NCBI GenBank assembly: GCA_034423775.1 | Contig: CP139918.1 | Coordinates: 1 to 64,000, forward strand | Source: Alphaproteobacteria bacterium US3C007 | Lineage (GTDB): Bacteria > Pseudomonadota > Alphaproteobacteria > Rhodobacterales > Rhodobacteraceae | Length of the DNA: 64,000 nucleotides | Reading direction: 5' to 3' | In this document: positions 15,426 to 26,175 of the stretch, in pieces | Position numbering within the stretch: the first letter of the stretch is position 1 | Layout of the letters: each line of letters opens with the position of its first letter | Program-made: the position numbers and the translations under genes | The notes under the pieces: generated by a model | Databases searched by the model: none | What the model saw: only the letters and a program-made list of their open reading frames with translations | Told to the model about the DNA's origin: nothing

Positions 15426-17183
15426 ATGACGCGCCAAATGAGTGGAGCAAAAATGGTTGTACAAGCCCTAAAAGATCAGGGCGTCGATACTATCTTTGGA
15501 TATCCAGGTGGAGCGGTGCTGCCGATCTATGATGAAGTATTTTTGCAAAACGATATTAAGCATATTCTGGTGCGGCATGAGCAAGGCGCTGTACACGCCG
15601 CAGAAGGTTATGCGCGCTCAACCGGCAAGCCCGGCGTTGTGCTGGTGACCTCTGGGCCAGGCGCCACAAATGCGGTGACCGGGCTGACAGATGCGTTGAT
15701 GGATTCAATCCCGCTGGTTGTTTTAACTGGGCAGGTTCCAACCTTTATGATCGGCTCTGACGCGTTCCAAGAGGCCGATACGGTGGGCATCACTCGCCCC
15801 TGCACCAAGCATAATTGGCTGGTTCGAGACACGGCGGATTTATCCTCTACGATCCACGAGGCTTTTCACATCGCAACGTCGGGCCGCCCTGGCCCGGTTT
15901 TGATCGATATTCCCAAAGATGTACAATTTGCCGAAGCCACCTACACGCCCAAAACAAAAGTGGCTTCAAAGCATTACAACCCACGCGTCAAAGGCGATAT
16001 GGACCAAATCACCAAATTGGTGGAAGCGTTGGAAACGGCTGAGCGGCCGATCATTTACTCGGGTGGTGGTGTCATTAACTCTGGCCCTGCCGCGAGCACC
16101 TTGCTGCGCGAATTGGTGGCAGCAAGTGGTTTTCCAATCACCTCAACCTTGATGGGGCTAGGGGCATATCCCGCTTCGGGTGAGAACTGGCTTGGCATGT
16201 TGGGCATGCATGGTCTTTATGAAGCCAATCTGGCCATGCATGATTGCGATTTAATGATCAATATAGGGGCGCGCTTTGATGATCGGATCACAGGGCGCTT
16301 GGATGCGTTCAGCCCCGGCTCGCTCAAAGCGCATATCGATATTGATCCCTCCTCAATAAATAAAGTGATAAGAACCGATATCCCGATCATCGGGGATGTG
16401 GGCCATATCTTAGAGGATATCCTGAAGCTGTGGAAATCGCGCGGCCGCAAGACCAACGCCGCGGCCCTTACAAAATGGTGGGCGCAAATCAACGAATGGC
16501 AAAAAGTGCGTTGCCTCGATTTTAAGCCCAATACATCCACCATCAAACCGCAACATGCATTGACGCGCCTAGAAGCGCTGACAAAGCATCGCCAAGATCG
16601 CTATATCTGCACTGAAGTTGGTCAGCATCAAATGTGGGCGGCGCAATATTTGGGATTTGAGCACCCAAATCAATGGATGACCTCAGGGGGCTTGGGAACG
16701 ATGGGCTATGGGTTTCCTGCATCAATTGGCGTGCAAATCGCCCATCCAGATGCGCTTGTGATCAACGTGGCAGGCGAAGCCAGCTGGTTAATGAATATGC
16801 AAGAAATGGGCACTGCGGTTCAATATCGCGCCCCAGTTAAGCAGTTTATCTTAAACAATGAACGCCTTGGGATGGTTCGCCAATGGCAAGAATTGCTGCA
16901 TGGAGAGCGGTATTCGCAAAGCTGGTCGGAAGCCCTGCCCGATTTCGTTAAATTGGCAGAGGCGTTTGGGTGCAAAGGTATTTTATGCAGCGATCCGGCT
17001 GATCTAGATGATGCAATTATGGAAATGTTGGCCTATGATGGTCCAGTGATTTTTGATTGTTTGGTTGAAAAGCACGAAAACTGTTTTCCTATGATCCCAT
17101 CAGGGCAGCCACATAATAAGATGCTTTTGGGTGAGGCCTCAACGCAAGACGCAATCGATAGCACAGGCGCCGTGTTGGTGTAA
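15426..17183 (+). CDS. ilvB: Acetolactate synthase large subunit
   Basis: 585 residues. It joins two pyruvates, or pyruvate and 2-oxobutyrate, in the first common step of valine, leucine and isoleucine synthesis, using ThDP, Mg and FAD. The ThDP-activating Glu is in [14 protein letters not shown]; the FAD domain has [15 protein letters not shown]; the metal site is [10 protein letters not shown] followed by [15 protein letters not shown] replaces the usual GDG/GDA, a change I recall from other Rhodobacteraceae. ATG at 15426 sits 6 bases after GGAG, whereas that at 15420 touches it. It is followed by ilvN after 33 bases and controlled by the leader at 15268. Confidence 0.97.
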   Translation: MTRQMSGAKMVVQALKDQGVDTIFGYPGGAVLPIYDEVFLQNDIKHILVRHEQGAVHAAEGYARSTGKPGVVLVTSGPGATNAVTGLTDALMDSIPLVVLTGQVPTFMIGSDAFQEADTVGITRPCTKHNWLVRDTADLSSTIHEAFHIATSGRPGPVLIDIPKDVQFAEATYTPKTKVASKHYNPRVKGDMDQITKLVEALETAERPIIYSGGGVINSGPAASTLLRELVAASGFPITSTLMGLGAYPASGENWLGMLGMHGLYEANLAMHDCDLMINIGARFDDRITGRLDAFSPGSLKAHIDIDPSSINKVIRTDIPIIGDVGHILEDILKLWKSRGRKTNAAALTKWWAQINEWQKVRCLDFKPNTSTIKPQHALTRLEALTKHRQDRYICTEVGQHQMWAAQYLGFEHPNQWMTSGGLGTMGYGFPASIGVQIAHPDALVINVAGEASWLMNMQEMGTAVQYRAPVKQFILNNERLGMVRQWQELLHGERYSQSWSEALPDFVKLAEAFGCKGILCSDPADLDDAIMEMLAYDGPVIFDCLVEKHENCFPMIPSGQPHNKMLLGEASTQDAIDSTGAVLV

Positions 17184-17216
17184 CCAGCGGTTTATCCGCG
17201 CAGTAAAGGAAATGGC

Positions 17217-17774
17217 ATGTCAGCTTTAAAAATCGAAAAGGGTTCATCAAAGCATTCGGCGTATAACTTGCGCGCCAATTATGCTGAAATGGAAGAACCG
17301 CATACTCTAACGATTTTGGTCGATAATGAGGCGGGCGTGCTTGCGCGGGTGATTGGTTTATTTTCAGGCCGTGGATATAATATCGATAGCCTAACGGTTG
17401 CCGAGGTTGACCATCAAGGCCAGCTTAGCCGGATCACAATCGTAACCACAGGGACACCTCAAGTGATCGAGCAAATCAAAGCCCAGCTGAGCAGAATTGT
17501 GCCCGTGCATGAAGTGCGTGATCTCACCGTGGAAGGCCAATCGGTCGAGCGCGAATTGGCTCTGATAAAAGTATCGGGAAACGGCGAAAAGCGGGTTGAG
17601 GCGCTGCGCCTTGCAGATATTTTTCGCGCGAATGTTGTAGACAGCACGCTAGACAGTTTTGTGTTCCAAATAACCGGTACCATCGAAAAGGTAGACGCGT
17701 TTGCGGATCTAATGCGCCCTCTTGGTTTAACTGAAATAGCGCGCACGGGCGTGGCGGCGCTTTCGCGCGGCTAA
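17217..17774 (+). CDS. ilvN: Acetolactate synthase small (regulatory) subunit
   Basis: 185 residues. An N-terminal ACT domain (about 25-105: HTLTILVDNEAGVLARVIGL, GRGYNIDSLTVAEV) binds valine for feedback inhibition, and an ALS_ss_C domain (about 108-182: ELALIKVSG, DSFVFQITG) follows. It sits 33 bases after ilvB with AAAGGA before the ATG, so the two are one operon. Longer than the E. coli IlvN, it resembles IlvH in size. Confidence 0.96.
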   Translation: MSALKIEKGSSKHSAYNLRANYAEMEEPHTLTILVDNEAGVLARVIGLFSGRGYNIDSLTVAEVDHQGQLSRITIVTTGTPQVIEQIKAQLSRIVPVHEVRDLTVEGQSVERELALIKVSGNGEKRVEALRLADIFRANVVDSTLDSFVFQITGTIEKVDAFADLMRPLGLTEIARTGVAALSRG

Positions 17775-17910
17775 ACTGCAATGGTTTTTGGACGCTGAGG
17801 GTGCTTTTGGCGTTCGACCGGCTATCTTGACTACGGTGACGCTTGGTCTCTTTTAAAGCAAATTGTTAAGACTGGATTTAGCAAGTAATTAAGCCGCGGT
17901 TTCGCGCCTG

Positions 17911-18138
17911 CTATTCGTTTACGATCCTTGGTTGCGCCTTACTTTGCGGCGCATGCTGCAAACATGCCAATAAATCTGGGGGTAACTCCGTCTGAGGGCC
18001 AAGAGCTTCTACGGTTAACATGAAAGCCCAAAGGTCATCGGGGCCACACCGTAACACAAGATCAGAACCATGTGCCGCATTATACGCATCTAAAGCCTCT
18101 TGCACGCGCCTATCGTATAAAATTTGATGAATGCCCAT
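17911..18138 (-). CDS. Small hypothetical protein
   Basis: 75 residues from ATG at 18138, which has AAGGATG 6 bases upstream; an earlier frame start at 18228 has no such site. The sequence (MGIHQILYDRRVQEALDAYN onward, with PDDLWAFMLTVEALG) is acidic and helical with no membrane segment. No family is recognised. It shares its direction with the next hypothetical gene (18342) but is separated by 200 bases. Confidence 0.55.
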   Translation of the reverse strand: MGIHQILYDRRVQEALDAYNAAHGSDLVLRCGPDDLWAFMLTVEALGPQTELPPDLLACLQHAPQSKAQPRIVNE

Positions 18139-18341
18139 TTGATTACATCCTTTTTTCCATTTTATTTTCCTGCGCCGCACATACAAAAGGTTAGGTTTTT
18201 TGCATGGCTCACTCAGGCTTTGACACATCCCTGACGAAGGTTTAGCCGCGCTTAAGACGCTTTCGTCTTGGGTTTAGATTTCTGCTTCGCTAAGCCAATT
18301 GCATCGTAGGGAACAGTAGTGCAGTTTTATAATCCCGCGCT

Positions 18342-18704
18342 TCAAGCCACCTCATAAGCTTCAGCACCCGGATCCGTTGGTTCAACGCATCTGAATTGAA
18401 CAATGTTCCCCGAGGGGCGCGCAACCGCAGCGACAGAAGAAGAACCCGCTTTCAATTGCTCGGCAAGATGCGGATATTTCTGACGGCTGACCCATTGTAA
18501 ATCGCGGGCGAGCCGTAAATCAGCTTGCTCATCTACGGTGAAAGACACCATATCGCCACTTTCATAGGCAAATACCTGATTTTTGCGAGATAACTCACCT
18601 TGAAGCGTCTCCTCAGCTTTGAAAAATGCCAAACGCCCATGATCCTCACACCAGATAATTGCGCGCTTCGATACGTGTTCACTCCAAATAATAACGCCGT
18701 TCAT
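18342..18704 (-). CDS. Hypothetical protein
   Basis: 120 residues when started at ATG 18704, which has AAAGGA 7 bases upstream. An ATG at 18755 would add 17 residues (ARFSRKISSWLGKDD) but has only a weak site. A beta-rich first half (NGVIIWSEHVSKRAIIWCED, GRLAFFKAEE, MVSFTVDEQADLR) recalls small single-domain beta barrels, without a cold-shock RNA-binding motif. Function unknown. It is divergent from the XRE-type regulator at 18923. Confidence 0.6.
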   Translation of the reverse strand: MNGVIIWSEHVSKRAIIWCEDHGRLAFFKAEETLQGELSRKNQVFAYESGDMVSFTVDEQADLRLARDLQWVSRQKYPHLAEQLKAGSSSVAAVARPSGNIVQFRCVEPTDPGAEAYEVA

Positions 18705-18922
18705 CACATCATCCTTTCCTAACCATGAACTGATTTTGCGGGAAAAGCGGGCCATACTCTATCTTTGAATCTGAACACTGACTTGCAATTTGTGTCGAAA
18801 AACTTCAACATAGTTTCATATTGTGTCGCCGCTGACGCGACAAAGCATAAATTTACACGTTAAACGATCAGTGCACCCGTTAGGGTTGATTTTATTTAGT
18901 ATTTTAAATTTAAACGCGATAA

Positions 18923-19741
18923 ATGAAAATGATAGAAAACCATTCAGAAAGATCCGAGTCGCCAGCCGAACTTCGTGCCATGTTTGGGCGAAATCTGCGC
19001 CTCTTATGCCAGCCCTACGCGTCGGTCTCGGCGCTATGCCGCGAATTGGGCATCAATCGCACCCAATTTAACCGCTACCTATCGGGTGAAAGCTTTCCAC
19101 GGCCAGATATTTTACAAAGAATCTGCGCATATTTTAAAGTGGATGCACGTATTCTGTTACAGCCCCTGCACGAAGTGCAAAACAGTAATACGGATGTGAT
19201 TTTTAGCAATGAGATGGAAGATTTCCTCACCGCAGCCTCAAGCCTTGTCAACACAAACAGCTTTCCCAGCGGCTTTTACCGCTTCTCGCGGCGCAGCTTT
19301 GTGGATGATCAACGTTTTATCCAAGGCTTGATTTTTGTCTATCGTAAAAACAAGAAATGCTTTTTACGCGGCATGGAAGCCAAAGAGGCCATTTCGGGGC
19401 AAGGCTTAGCAAGTCTGCCAAAAATTCGCGAATTTCGAGGCTTTGTAATCGCGCAGGAAGGGGGCATAGCGGCTTTGGTTTTTCGCCGCGGGTCGATGAG
19501 TTGTTCTTTTAATTTTTTAACGCCGGTTCCCTCATTTGAAAACAATTACTGGCTTGGATATAGCACCCGCACAGTGCAAGAAAAACCCACCGGCGATCGT
19601 GTCACCCGGTTGGTTTACGAGCATCTTGGGCAAAACCGATCCGCAATCCTATCAACGGCGCGGAATGCAGGGTTTTGCGAGGCCGATGATTTGGTTCCCT
19701 ACCACAAAACTTTGCTCAAACCCGAGGACGGTTTTTCTTAA
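18923..19741 (+). CDS. XRE-type HTH transcriptional regulator
   Basis: 272 residues. The N-terminal helix-turn-helix (about 18-70) reads GRNLRLLCQPYASVSALCRE, LGINRTQFNRYLSGESFPRP and ILQRICAYFKVD, a typical Cro/CI-like domain. The roughly 190-residue C-terminal part (from about residue 90) is not a peptidase or cupin and is not recognised; it may sense a ligand. Start 18923 (or the ATG at 18929) lacks a strong ribosome-binding site. It ends 100 bases before the Rieske oxygenase gene in the same direction, so it could control it; this is inference. Confidence 0.82.
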   Translation: MKMIENHSERSESPAELRAMFGRNLRLLCQPYASVSALCRELGINRTQFNRYLSGESFPRPDILQRICAYFKVDARILLQPLHEVQNSNTDVIFSNEMEDFLTAASSLVNTNSFPSGFYRFSRRSFVDDQRFIQGLIFVYRKNKKCFLRGMEAKEAISGQGLASLPKIREFRGFVIAQEGGIAALVFRRGSMSCSFNFLTPVPSFENNYWLGYSTRTVQEKPTGDRVTRLVYEHLGQNRSAILSTARNAGFCEADDLVPYHKTLLKPEDGFS

Positions 19742-19841
19742 ATTAGGTGAGTTGCGGCATCGACAGGTCGCGAATTGGCGCGCACGGAACCAGATTTAAA
19801 GACTTGACTGCCACAAGGCTTCAAGCAAACCGGTGAGGCAA

Positions 19842-21029
19842 ATGATGGAACCATTTTCTGATTTAGAGGCAGTCCAAAACCCCGTTGCACGGGCCAGAGG
19901 GCTTGCAAACGCACATTACACGGACCTGTCCGTCTATGAGGTTGAAAAACATGCCTTGCTATTTCGGCAATGGGCAGGCTTGGGCGTTGCCGCAGATATT
20001 CCACAGATAGGGGATGCAAAGCCAGTTGATTTCTTAGACGTGCCACTGGTGATGATACGCGATCGCTCAAATCGCGTTAGAGTGTTTCAAAACATCTGCA
20101 GGCATCGTGGTATGATCTTGATCGACGCGCCTAAAAAAATCGAAGGGGCAATCAGATGCCCCTATCATAGCTGGTGCTATGCCACAGATGGTCGATTGAT
20201 CAGCACCCCCCATGTGGGCGGTCCGGGTATAAATACCCATGAAGATATAGATCGCGACGCGCTAGGATTGATCGAAGTTGCGAGTTATATTTGGCGCGAT
20301 ATTATCTGGGTCAACCTTTCAGGCACGGCGCCCGCGTTTGAAATAGCAATGGCCGAGCCAATGGAACGCTGGTCTGAATTTGACCAACCGCTTTTTCATG
20401 GCGGCGCAGATAGCCGTTTTGAGCTTGCGTTGAACACCAACTGGAAATTGGCGGTTGAGAATTATTGCGAAAGCTATCACTTGCCGTGGGTGCATCCCGG
20501 GTTGAACAGCTATTCGCGGCTCGAAGATCATTACAACATTCAATCCGCGGGGTGTTATTCTGGCCAAGGCACCACCGTCTATCGGCAATTAACCGGGAAT
20601 CGGGCCGAAAAATTCCCTGATTTCAAAAATCTAAGTAGCAAATGGAACCAAGCCGCTGAATATCTGGCCATTTATCCAAATGTGCTTCTGGGCACCCATC
20701 GTGATCATGCTTTTGCGGTGATTATCGCGCCCTTAGGGCCTGAAAAAAGTATCGAGCATGTACATTTATATTATGCCACAGACGCAACCGAACCAACCTT
20801 GCGGGCACAGAACACCGCGCAGTGGAAATCTGTCTTGGAAGAAGATATTTTTGTGGTCGAGGGGATGCAGCGCGGGCGCCATGGACCGGGGTTTGACGGA
20901 GGGCGTTTTTCGCCCGCGATGGATGCTCCGACGCATTGCTTTCACGCTTGGGTGGCTAAGACGCTGACAGAAGCACAAAACGAACCGGCCCAGCATTCGC
21001 CCGCCTCTGCCTTTGCTCCTGCACCGTGA
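19842..21029 (+). CDS. Rieske non-heme iron oxygenase, alpha subunit
   Basis: 395 residues. The Rieske [2Fe-2S] site is C86-x-H88 (NICRHRGM) and C106-x2-H109 (RCPYHSWCY). The mononuclear iron site is in NWKLAVENYCESYHLPWVHP, with H213 and H218. The bridging residue before them is Glu (E210) where naphthalene-type dioxygenases have Asp; carnitine oxygenase CntA has Glu as well. Overall style resembles CntA, GbcA and choline monooxygenase, so a quaternary-amine substrate is likely but unproven. GAGG precedes ATG 19842/19845. No reductase or ferredoxin gene is adjacent. Confidence 0.88.
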   Translation: MMEPFSDLEAVQNPVARARGLANAHYTDLSVYEVEKHALLFRQWAGLGVAADIPQIGDAKPVDFLDVPLVMIRDRSNRVRVFQNICRHRGMILIDAPKKIEGAIRCPYHSWCYATDGRLISTPHVGGPGINTHEDIDRDALGLIEVASYIWRDIIWVNLSGTAPAFEIAMAEPMERWSEFDQPLFHGGADSRFELALNTNWKLAVENYCESYHLPWVHPGLNSYSRLEDHYNIQSAGCYSGQGTTVYRQLTGNRAEKFPDFKNLSSKWNQAAEYLAIYPNVLLGTHRDHAFAVIIAPLGPEKSIEHVHLYYATDATEPTLRAQNTAQWKSVLEEDIFVVEGMQRGRHGPGFDGGRFSPAMDAPTHCFHAWVAKTLTEAQNEPAQHSPASAFAPAP

Positions 21030-21238
21030 TGCAGCTCGATATTCAGGTGCAAGCGGCGCATGGCCGCCAAGATTCCGCCGCATTGGCAGAGCTCTATGCC
21101 GCCGGCAGCGCCACGGCTCAAACGCTTGACGAACAATGCTTTCTTGCAACTCAAGCCTATATTTTTGCGCTTGAAAGCAACCATCCCCTGGCCGAACAGC
21201 TGCATGCGTTTTTGGTACAAAACAGGCGTGACGCTTAA
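21029..21238 (+). CDS. Small protein coupled to the Rieske oxygenase
   Basis: 69 residues starting in the TGATG overlap with the oxygenase stop, implying translational coupling. The sequence (MQLDIQVQAAHGRQDSAALA, then DEQCFLATQAYIFALESNHP) is Ala-rich and helical, and resembles a tetratricopeptide-type helical pair. It has no metal motif and is too small for a beta subunit. I recognise no family. Coupling suggests a partner role for the oxygenase, which is inference. Confidence 0.6.
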   Translation: MQLDIQVQAAHGRQDSAALAELYAAGSATAQTLDEQCFLATQAYIFALESNHPLAEQLHAFLVQNRRDA

Positions 21239-21308
21239 GCGATTTGACAAGCCTCAGGCTTTGCAGCATTCCCGCAGTACTACCTGAGTGAGACGGTGCT
21301 TAAAAGCC

Positions 21309-22373
21309 ATGGTTTTAAAAACAACAGCCGCGCTGATTAGCCTGGGGGCGCTTGCCGGCTTTATCTGCAGCAAAACCCTTTTGCCATTACCATGGATGCT
21401 GGGTCCGTTAGTGGCAACGGCTCTTATTAGCATTTTGGGATGGGGAAATATTCCTTCTTCTTATCAATTCCCGCATAGGTTTCGTATGCTGTTCATTGCC
21501 GTGATTGGCGTAATGATTGGCAGCCAGATCACTTGGAAAGTGATACAACACGTGCCCAATATACTGCCCAGCTTGCTTGGGTTAATCGCGTTTATCGGCC
21601 TAGCTTTGAGCGTCAATTTTTTGATTTTCAGACGCTTGGGCCGATATGATCCTGCAACGGCGTTTTTTTGCAGCGCCCCGGGCGGCTTATTGGAAAGCAT
21701 TGCGCTTGGAGAAACATATGGCTGTGACAGCCGCATTTTAACCCTGCAGCAATTTCTAAGGGTAATTTTTGTTATCATCCTGGTTCCAAGCGGTCTGTCG
21801 CTTTGGATGGGAAGCCCTGTGGGCAGCGCTGCCGGCCTTGCCTTGCCCGGATCTGACCCTTCGCTGTTTACAACTCAAAACCTCTTACTCACGCTGGTGG
21901 TTGGTTTGATCGGTTTATATTTGGGGCGCCGGCTGAAATTGCCAGCGGGGCAACTCATTGGGCCCGCTTTAGCCGCAGGCCTGCTCAACCTGTCCGGCTA
22001 TGGCAGCGTACAATTGCCCAATAGCCTGTTGATCATCGCCCAGATCATAATCGGGGTCAGCTTGGGAAGCCGGTTTGTTGGATTTGGCTACGCCGCGCTA
22101 AGGCGCAGCGCCAGCCTTGGATTGTTAAGCGCGCTGGCCATGCTGAGCCTCGCGCTTTCCCTCAGCGCGCTGCTCTCGCTTTATACCGGTTTGCCATTTG
22201 ACGTTTTGCTGATCAGCTTTTCGCCGGGCGGGGTGACAGAAATGTCATTGATCGCTCTTAGTCTGCAAACCAGCCCAGCCTTGATCACGGTGCATCACAT
22301 ATTTCGGATCACAGCCACTGTTATTCTGATCACTGGGGTAAGCCGCTTTAGCGCGGTCTTTAAAAGACCTTAA
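21309..22373 (+). CDS. AbrB-family membrane protein (ammonia monooxygenase-annotated family)
   Basis: About 354 residues with 9-10 hydrophobic segments. It shows the internal duplication of the family: each half carries a [12 protein letters not shown] or [14 protein letters not shown] motif followed by hydrophobic helices and a [25 protein letters not shown] motif. The family is a predicted transporter of unknown substrate; the ammonia monooxygenase label in databases is historical. Start 21309 (MVLKTTAA) is the first ATG; a GTG at 21288 is also possible. The gene overlaps the end of murC by 4 bases tail to tail. Confidence 0.85.
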   Translation: MVLKTTAALISLGALAGFICSKTLLPLPWMLGPLVATALISILGWGNIPSSYQFPHRFRMLFIAVIGVMIGSQITWKVIQHVPNILPSLLGLIAFIGLALSVNFLIFRRLGRYDPATAFFCSAPGGLLESIALGETYGCDSRILTLQQFLRVIFVIILVPSGLSLWMGSPVGSAAGLALPGSDPSLFTTQNLLLTLVVGLIGLYLGRRLKLPAGQLIGPALAAGLLNLSGYGSVQLPNSLLIIAQIIIGVSLGSRFVGFGYAALRRSASLGLLSALAMLSLALSLSALLSLYTGLPFDVLLISFSPGGVTEMSLIALSLQTSPALITVHHIFRITATVILITGVSRFSAVFKRP

Positions 22374-23776
22374 AGATGGGAACCGGACAAACGTTCGGGC
22401 AAGCGATTGGCCCAAGCACTGATCGTGCCCGCGCCAAGGCACACGACAATATCGCCTGACCCCGCCTGCGCCCGCACCAAGGCTTCAAGCGCATCTTCTG
22501 ATGCCAAAGCCCGGGCATCCCTATGCCCATGGCGCAAAAGCCCATCCACCAAATCATCGCGGCTGGCCCCCACGATCGGCGCCTCACCAGCGGCAAAAAT
22601 ATCACCAATGGCCACAACATCCGCATCATTAAAACAGGTGCAAAAATCATCGAACAAACTGTGCAATCGGGTGTAGCGATGTGGTTGGTGCACGGCGATC
22701 ACTTTTCCAGAGCAGCTTTGCCGAGCTGCTTTTAATACAGCAGCAATTTCAACCGGATGATGCCCATAATCATCGATGATAGTAACGCCATTGACCTCAC
22801 CAACTTTCGTAAAGCGCCGGTTCACACCTTTAAAACCGCTTAACGCCGCGCGAATTTCGGCGGCGCTGAGCCCCAAATGCCGCGCCACAGCAATCGCCGA
22901 TAGCGCATTTGATACATTATGATCCCCAGGCATCGGCAAATGACAGCCCGTGATTAGGGTGTCTTCACCTTGCAAAGCCACGTCAAAAAAGGCTGATCCA
23001 TCCTTATATTGCAGATTCAGACAGCGCACATCAGCTTGGGCATTAAACCCATAGGTAATCACTTTGCGGTCGGTTATTTTTCCTACCAATGCCTGCACTT
23101 CAGCGTGATCCGTGCAGCACACCGCCACCCCATAGAAAGGGATGTTAGAGATAAAGTTCAAAAAACCAGCTTTCAGTGCCTCAAAATCCCCCCAATGCTC
23201 CATATGCTCGGGATCAATATTGGTCACGATAGCAATGGTGGCTGGCAAGCGGGTAAAGGTACCATCGCTTTCATCTGCTTCCACCACCATCCATTCGCCC
23301 TGCCCCAATCGTGCGTTGGAGCCATAAGCGTGGATAATCCCCCCGTTGATGACCGTAGGGTCAAGACCTCCCCCATCCAAAAGCGCAGCAACCATCGTTG
23401 TGGTTGTGGTTTTGCCATGCGTGCCCGCAATCGCCACGTTGGATTTGAGCCGCATCAATTCGGCCAGCATCTCGGCCCGCCGCACAATCGGCAAGCTGGC
23501 AACCCGCGCCGCGTCCAGTTCAGGATTGCCCGCTTTGATCGCCGAAGAAATCACAATCACCTCTGCCGCGCCCAAATTATCTGCGCTTTGCCCGATAAAA
23601 ATCGTTGCACCCAGCGCTTCAAGCCGCGCCGTGATTTTGCTTTCCTTCAAATCTGAGCCCTGCACTTGATAGCCCAGATTAAGCAAAACCTCCGCAATCC
23701 CCGACATGCCTATGCCGCCAATCCCGATAAAATGAATTGGCCCAATATCGATCGGCAATTTGGTCATCGCGCTCAT
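22370..23776 (-). CDS. murC: UDP-N-acetylmuramate-L-alanine ligase
   Basis: 468 residues. It adds L-Ala to UDP-MurNAc, the first Mur ligase step. The N-terminal Rossmann-like loop is [11 protein letters not shown] (about 16-26), the ATP loop is GTHGKTTTT (about 118-126), the central acidic signature is [10 protein letters not shown], and the C-terminal domain has [12 protein letters not shown] and HQPHRYTR. It overlaps murG by 4 bases (ATGA). Here the cluster stops: the next gene is a convergent AbrB protein rather than murB. Confidence 0.97.
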   Translation of the reverse strand: MSAMTKLPIDIGPIHFIGIGGIGMSGIAEVLLNLGYQVQGSDLKESKITARLEALGATIFIGQSADNLGAAEVIVISSAIKAGNPELDAARVASLPIVRRAEMLAELMRLKSNVAIAGTHGKTTTTTMVAALLDGGGLDPTVINGGIIHAYGSNARLGQGEWMVVEADESDGTFTRLPATIAIVTNIDPEHMEHWGDFEALKAGFLNFISNIPFYGVAVCCTDHAEVQALVGKITDRKVITYGFNAQADVRCLNLQYKDGSAFFDVALQGEDTLITGCHLPMPGDHNVSNALSAIAVARHLGLSAAEIRAALSGFKGVNRRFTKVGEVNGVTIIDDYGHHPVEIAAVLKAARQSCSGKVIAVHQPHRYTRLHSLFDDFCTCFNDADVVAIGDIFAAGEAPIVGASRDDLVDGLLRHGHRDARALASEDALEALVRAQAGSGDIVVCLGAGTISAWANRLPERLSGSHL

Positions 23777-24873
23777 GACTTTGCCGCCTCAATCACTTTA
23801 TGCATCAACGCCGCCAGCTGGTCGGTGGCGTTTTCAATCCCTGACTTGCCCGCCGATTGGGCCATTTTCAAGGCTACCTCCGGCTTGTCAAAAAAATCGG
23901 TCAGGATTGCATTCAAAGGCCCCACTTCAAAATCAGCTTCTTTACACAAAATAGCCGCCCCAGCTTGCACCAAAACGGAAGCGTTCGAGCTTTGCTCATC
24001 GCGCAGCGCGATTGCCAAGGGCACCAATATAGACGGTCGCCCAATCACGGCAATATCTGCAACCGAAGACGCCCCTGCCCGACTGATCACCAGCTGCGCT
24101 TCGCTCATCCGCGTGGCAATGTCCTCAAAAAACGTTTCGACCTCTGCCGTGATCCCATTCTCAGCGTAAAACTGAGACACGCGTGGCTGGTCTTCAATCC
24201 GCGCTTGATGGCTGACCCTGAGGTTTTGCACAACATTCCAAGGCAAATCCGCCAAAGCTGGCGGCACCACATCCGATAATATGCGCGCGCCTTGGCTGCC
24301 CCCGATCACCAAAACCGATAACGGGTAATCCCCAGGCACGATGTAAGGCGCCTTGGCGCGGGCTCTGACAGCCGCGCGCACCGGATTGCCCGTGTGATGA
24401 CCATTAACACCTTCCGGAAGCGCAGTGGGCCATAAGCCACAGGCAACCGCATCTACACGTTTGGCGAAAATCTGGTTGACCCGCCCCAAAACGCCATTTT
24501 GTTCATGCAGCAAACGCGGACATCTTAACACCCATGCGGCGCTAAGCGTGGGAATACTGGGATATCCACCAAAGCCGATCACCACGGTGGGGCGATCGAT
24601 CAGCATCGTGATCAGCGCCGATAAAATTCCAAAAAAGATCTGAAACGGTACAATCAGTTTTGCAAAAATTCCTCCGCGGGCAAATGTTGAAGAGGAAAGG
24701 ACAACCCGCTTCACCTCGGAAGGAAAGCCTTTTGCATAGCGCGCTCCGCGCCGATCCGTTGCCAGTTTCACGCGCCAGCCCTGCGCCAGCATATGCTCTG
24801 CAAGGGCCTGTGCCGGGAACATATGCCCACCGGTGCCCCCGGCAGCCAGAACCAAAAGCGGTTTGCGGCTCAT
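23773..24873 (-). CDS. murG: UDP-GlcNAc:lipid I N-acetylglucosaminyltransferase
   Basis: 366 residues. MurG converts lipid I to lipid II on the inner face of the membrane. The GT28 fold shows the N-terminal glycine-rich loop [12 protein letters not shown] (about 10-21), the second loop [11 protein letters not shown], the UDP-binding GGSQGAR (about 195-201) and the acceptor helix region [12 protein letters not shown]. It overlaps ftsW and murC by 4 bases each, typical for the dcw cluster. Confidence 0.97.
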   Translation of the reverse strand: MSRKPLLVLAAGGTGGHMFPAQALAEHMLAQGWRVKLATDRRGARYAKGFPSEVKRVVLSSSTFARGGIFAKLIVPFQIFFGILSALITMLIDRPTVVIGFGGYPSIPTLSAAWVLRCPRLLHEQNGVLGRVNQIFAKRVDAVACGLWPTALPEGVNGHHTGNPVRAAVRARAKAPYIVPGDYPLSVLVIGGSQGARILSDVVPPALADLPWNVVQNLRVSHQARIEDQPRVSQFYAENGITAEVETFFEDIATRMSEAQLVISRAGASSVADIAVIGRPSILVPLAIALRDEQSSNASVLVQAGAAILCKEADFEVGPLNAILTDFFDKPEVALKMAQSAGKSGIENATDQLAALMHKVIEAAKS

Positions 24874-26033
24874 GACCGGGCTCCAAGCAGATCAGACACA
24901 TCTTTCTGCGGCCGCTTTCGCGTGAAAGCCAGTACCATACCAATCGCAATACCGCCTGCAATCAAGGACGATCCACCGTAGCTTACGAAAGGCAAAGTCA
25001 TACCTTTTGCGGGTAAAAGGCGCACAGCCACCCCAATATTAATCATCGCTTGCACGCCAAACATGCAGACCAAACCAGCCCCCGCCAATCGGTTGAACGC
25101 GTCGCGCTCGCGCAGCAAGCGAAATAAGGAATTGATCACAATACTGGCAAAGATCGCAATGATCAGCACAACCATCACAAAGCCATATTCTTCGGCGGCG
25201 ACCGCGATGATAAAATCTGTATGCGCATCGGGCAATGACCATTTAACCTGCCCTTCCCCGGGCCCAACCCCAAAGATCCCGCCCTCTTGAATGGCATTGG
25301 CGGCATAGCCCAATTGAGTCCGCGGATCAATATCTGCGGACAGAAACCCATCAATTCTGCGCGCAAAATGTTCCGACATATTATAGGCGAACGCCCCCGC
25401 GGCGCTGACAAGACTGGCCAATACCAACAAAAGTGAAAGCGGTGCACCGCCAATAAAATAAACAACGCCCCAGCCGAATAAAATTAGACAGGCTTGCCCA
25501 AAATCTGGTTGCATCACCAATAAAGCCGCCACGGTAACCGCCAGAAGGAACGACCAAAGCCTCCCGGGGGGGCCGTTGATTTCATCGGCTGCAGAAATCA
25601 ACCAAGCTGTCACCACGATAAAACCAGGCTTCAAAAACTCAGAGGGTTGCACGCTTGCAAATCCAAGCGCATACCAGCGCACCGCGCCTTTGCCAAAATC
25701 TGTTCCAAAATACGGCAGAAGCATAACAGCCACAAAAGCCCCGATAAATCCCAAAACGGCCAAGCGACGCACCAAACGCGTCGACATCATCGAGGTGATC
25801 AGCATTGCCAACAGGGCTAAGCCGCCGAACATTACTTGCCGGTGGACATAATGAAACGGCTGAAATCCATTTTTCTCTGCCAGCGGAGGAGAGGCGGCAA
25901 AACCAAGCAATATCCCTATGCCGAACAAGATTAGCACGGCGGATAAGCTCCATTTATCGATCGTTCTCCACCATTTTGAAAGTAACGGCTCATCCCGATG
26001 CACCGGGGCTGATCCATAGACCATTTCTGTCAT
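24870..26033 (-). CDS. ftsW: Lipid II polymerase FtsW (SEDS family)
   Basis: 387 residues with about ten membrane helices. SEDS landmarks include [19 protein letters not shown] near residue 115-135, [10 protein letters not shown], and the last-helix segment [15 protein letters not shown]. FtsW polymerises septal glycan with the transpeptidase FtsI (32941). It starts the murC-direction part of the cluster. Upstream is an opposed flavoprotein gene, so ftsW-murG-murC must have a separate promoter in 26034-26175. Confidence 0.96.
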   Translation of the reverse strand: MTEMVYGSAPVHRDEPLLSKWWRTIDKWSLSAVLILFGIGILLGFAASPPLAEKNGFQPFHYVHRQVMFGGLALLAMLITSMMSTRLVRRLAVLGFIGAFVAVMLLPYFGTDFGKGAVRWYALGFASVQPSEFLKPGFIVVTAWLISAADEINGPPGRLWSFLLAVTVAALLVMQPDFGQACLILFGWGVVYFIGGAPLSLLLVLASLVSAAGAFAYNMSEHFARRIDGFLSADIDPRTQLGYAANAIQEGGIFGVGPGEGQVKWSLPDAHTDFIIAVAAEEYGFVMVVLIIAIFASIVINSLFRLLRERDAFNRLAGAGLVCMFGVQAMINIGVAVRLLPAKGMTLPFVSYGGSSLIAGGIAIGMVLAFTRKRPQKDVSDLLGARS

Positions 26034-26175
26034 ACGACGCGCCTAACCTGCCTGTTCAAACCTGCTTTGCCCCATTGATGGGATCTTGAGCCAAACATAC
26101 GCAATATATTGTCTCAAGACCAGATAAAAAGCTTCACTCTTGTCAAACCGAGCAAAACCCTGCATCGGATCATCT

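Noticed and set aside
23009..23656. 215-codon plus-strand frame
   Set aside because: It is antisense to murC with His/Arg-rich, family-less translation.
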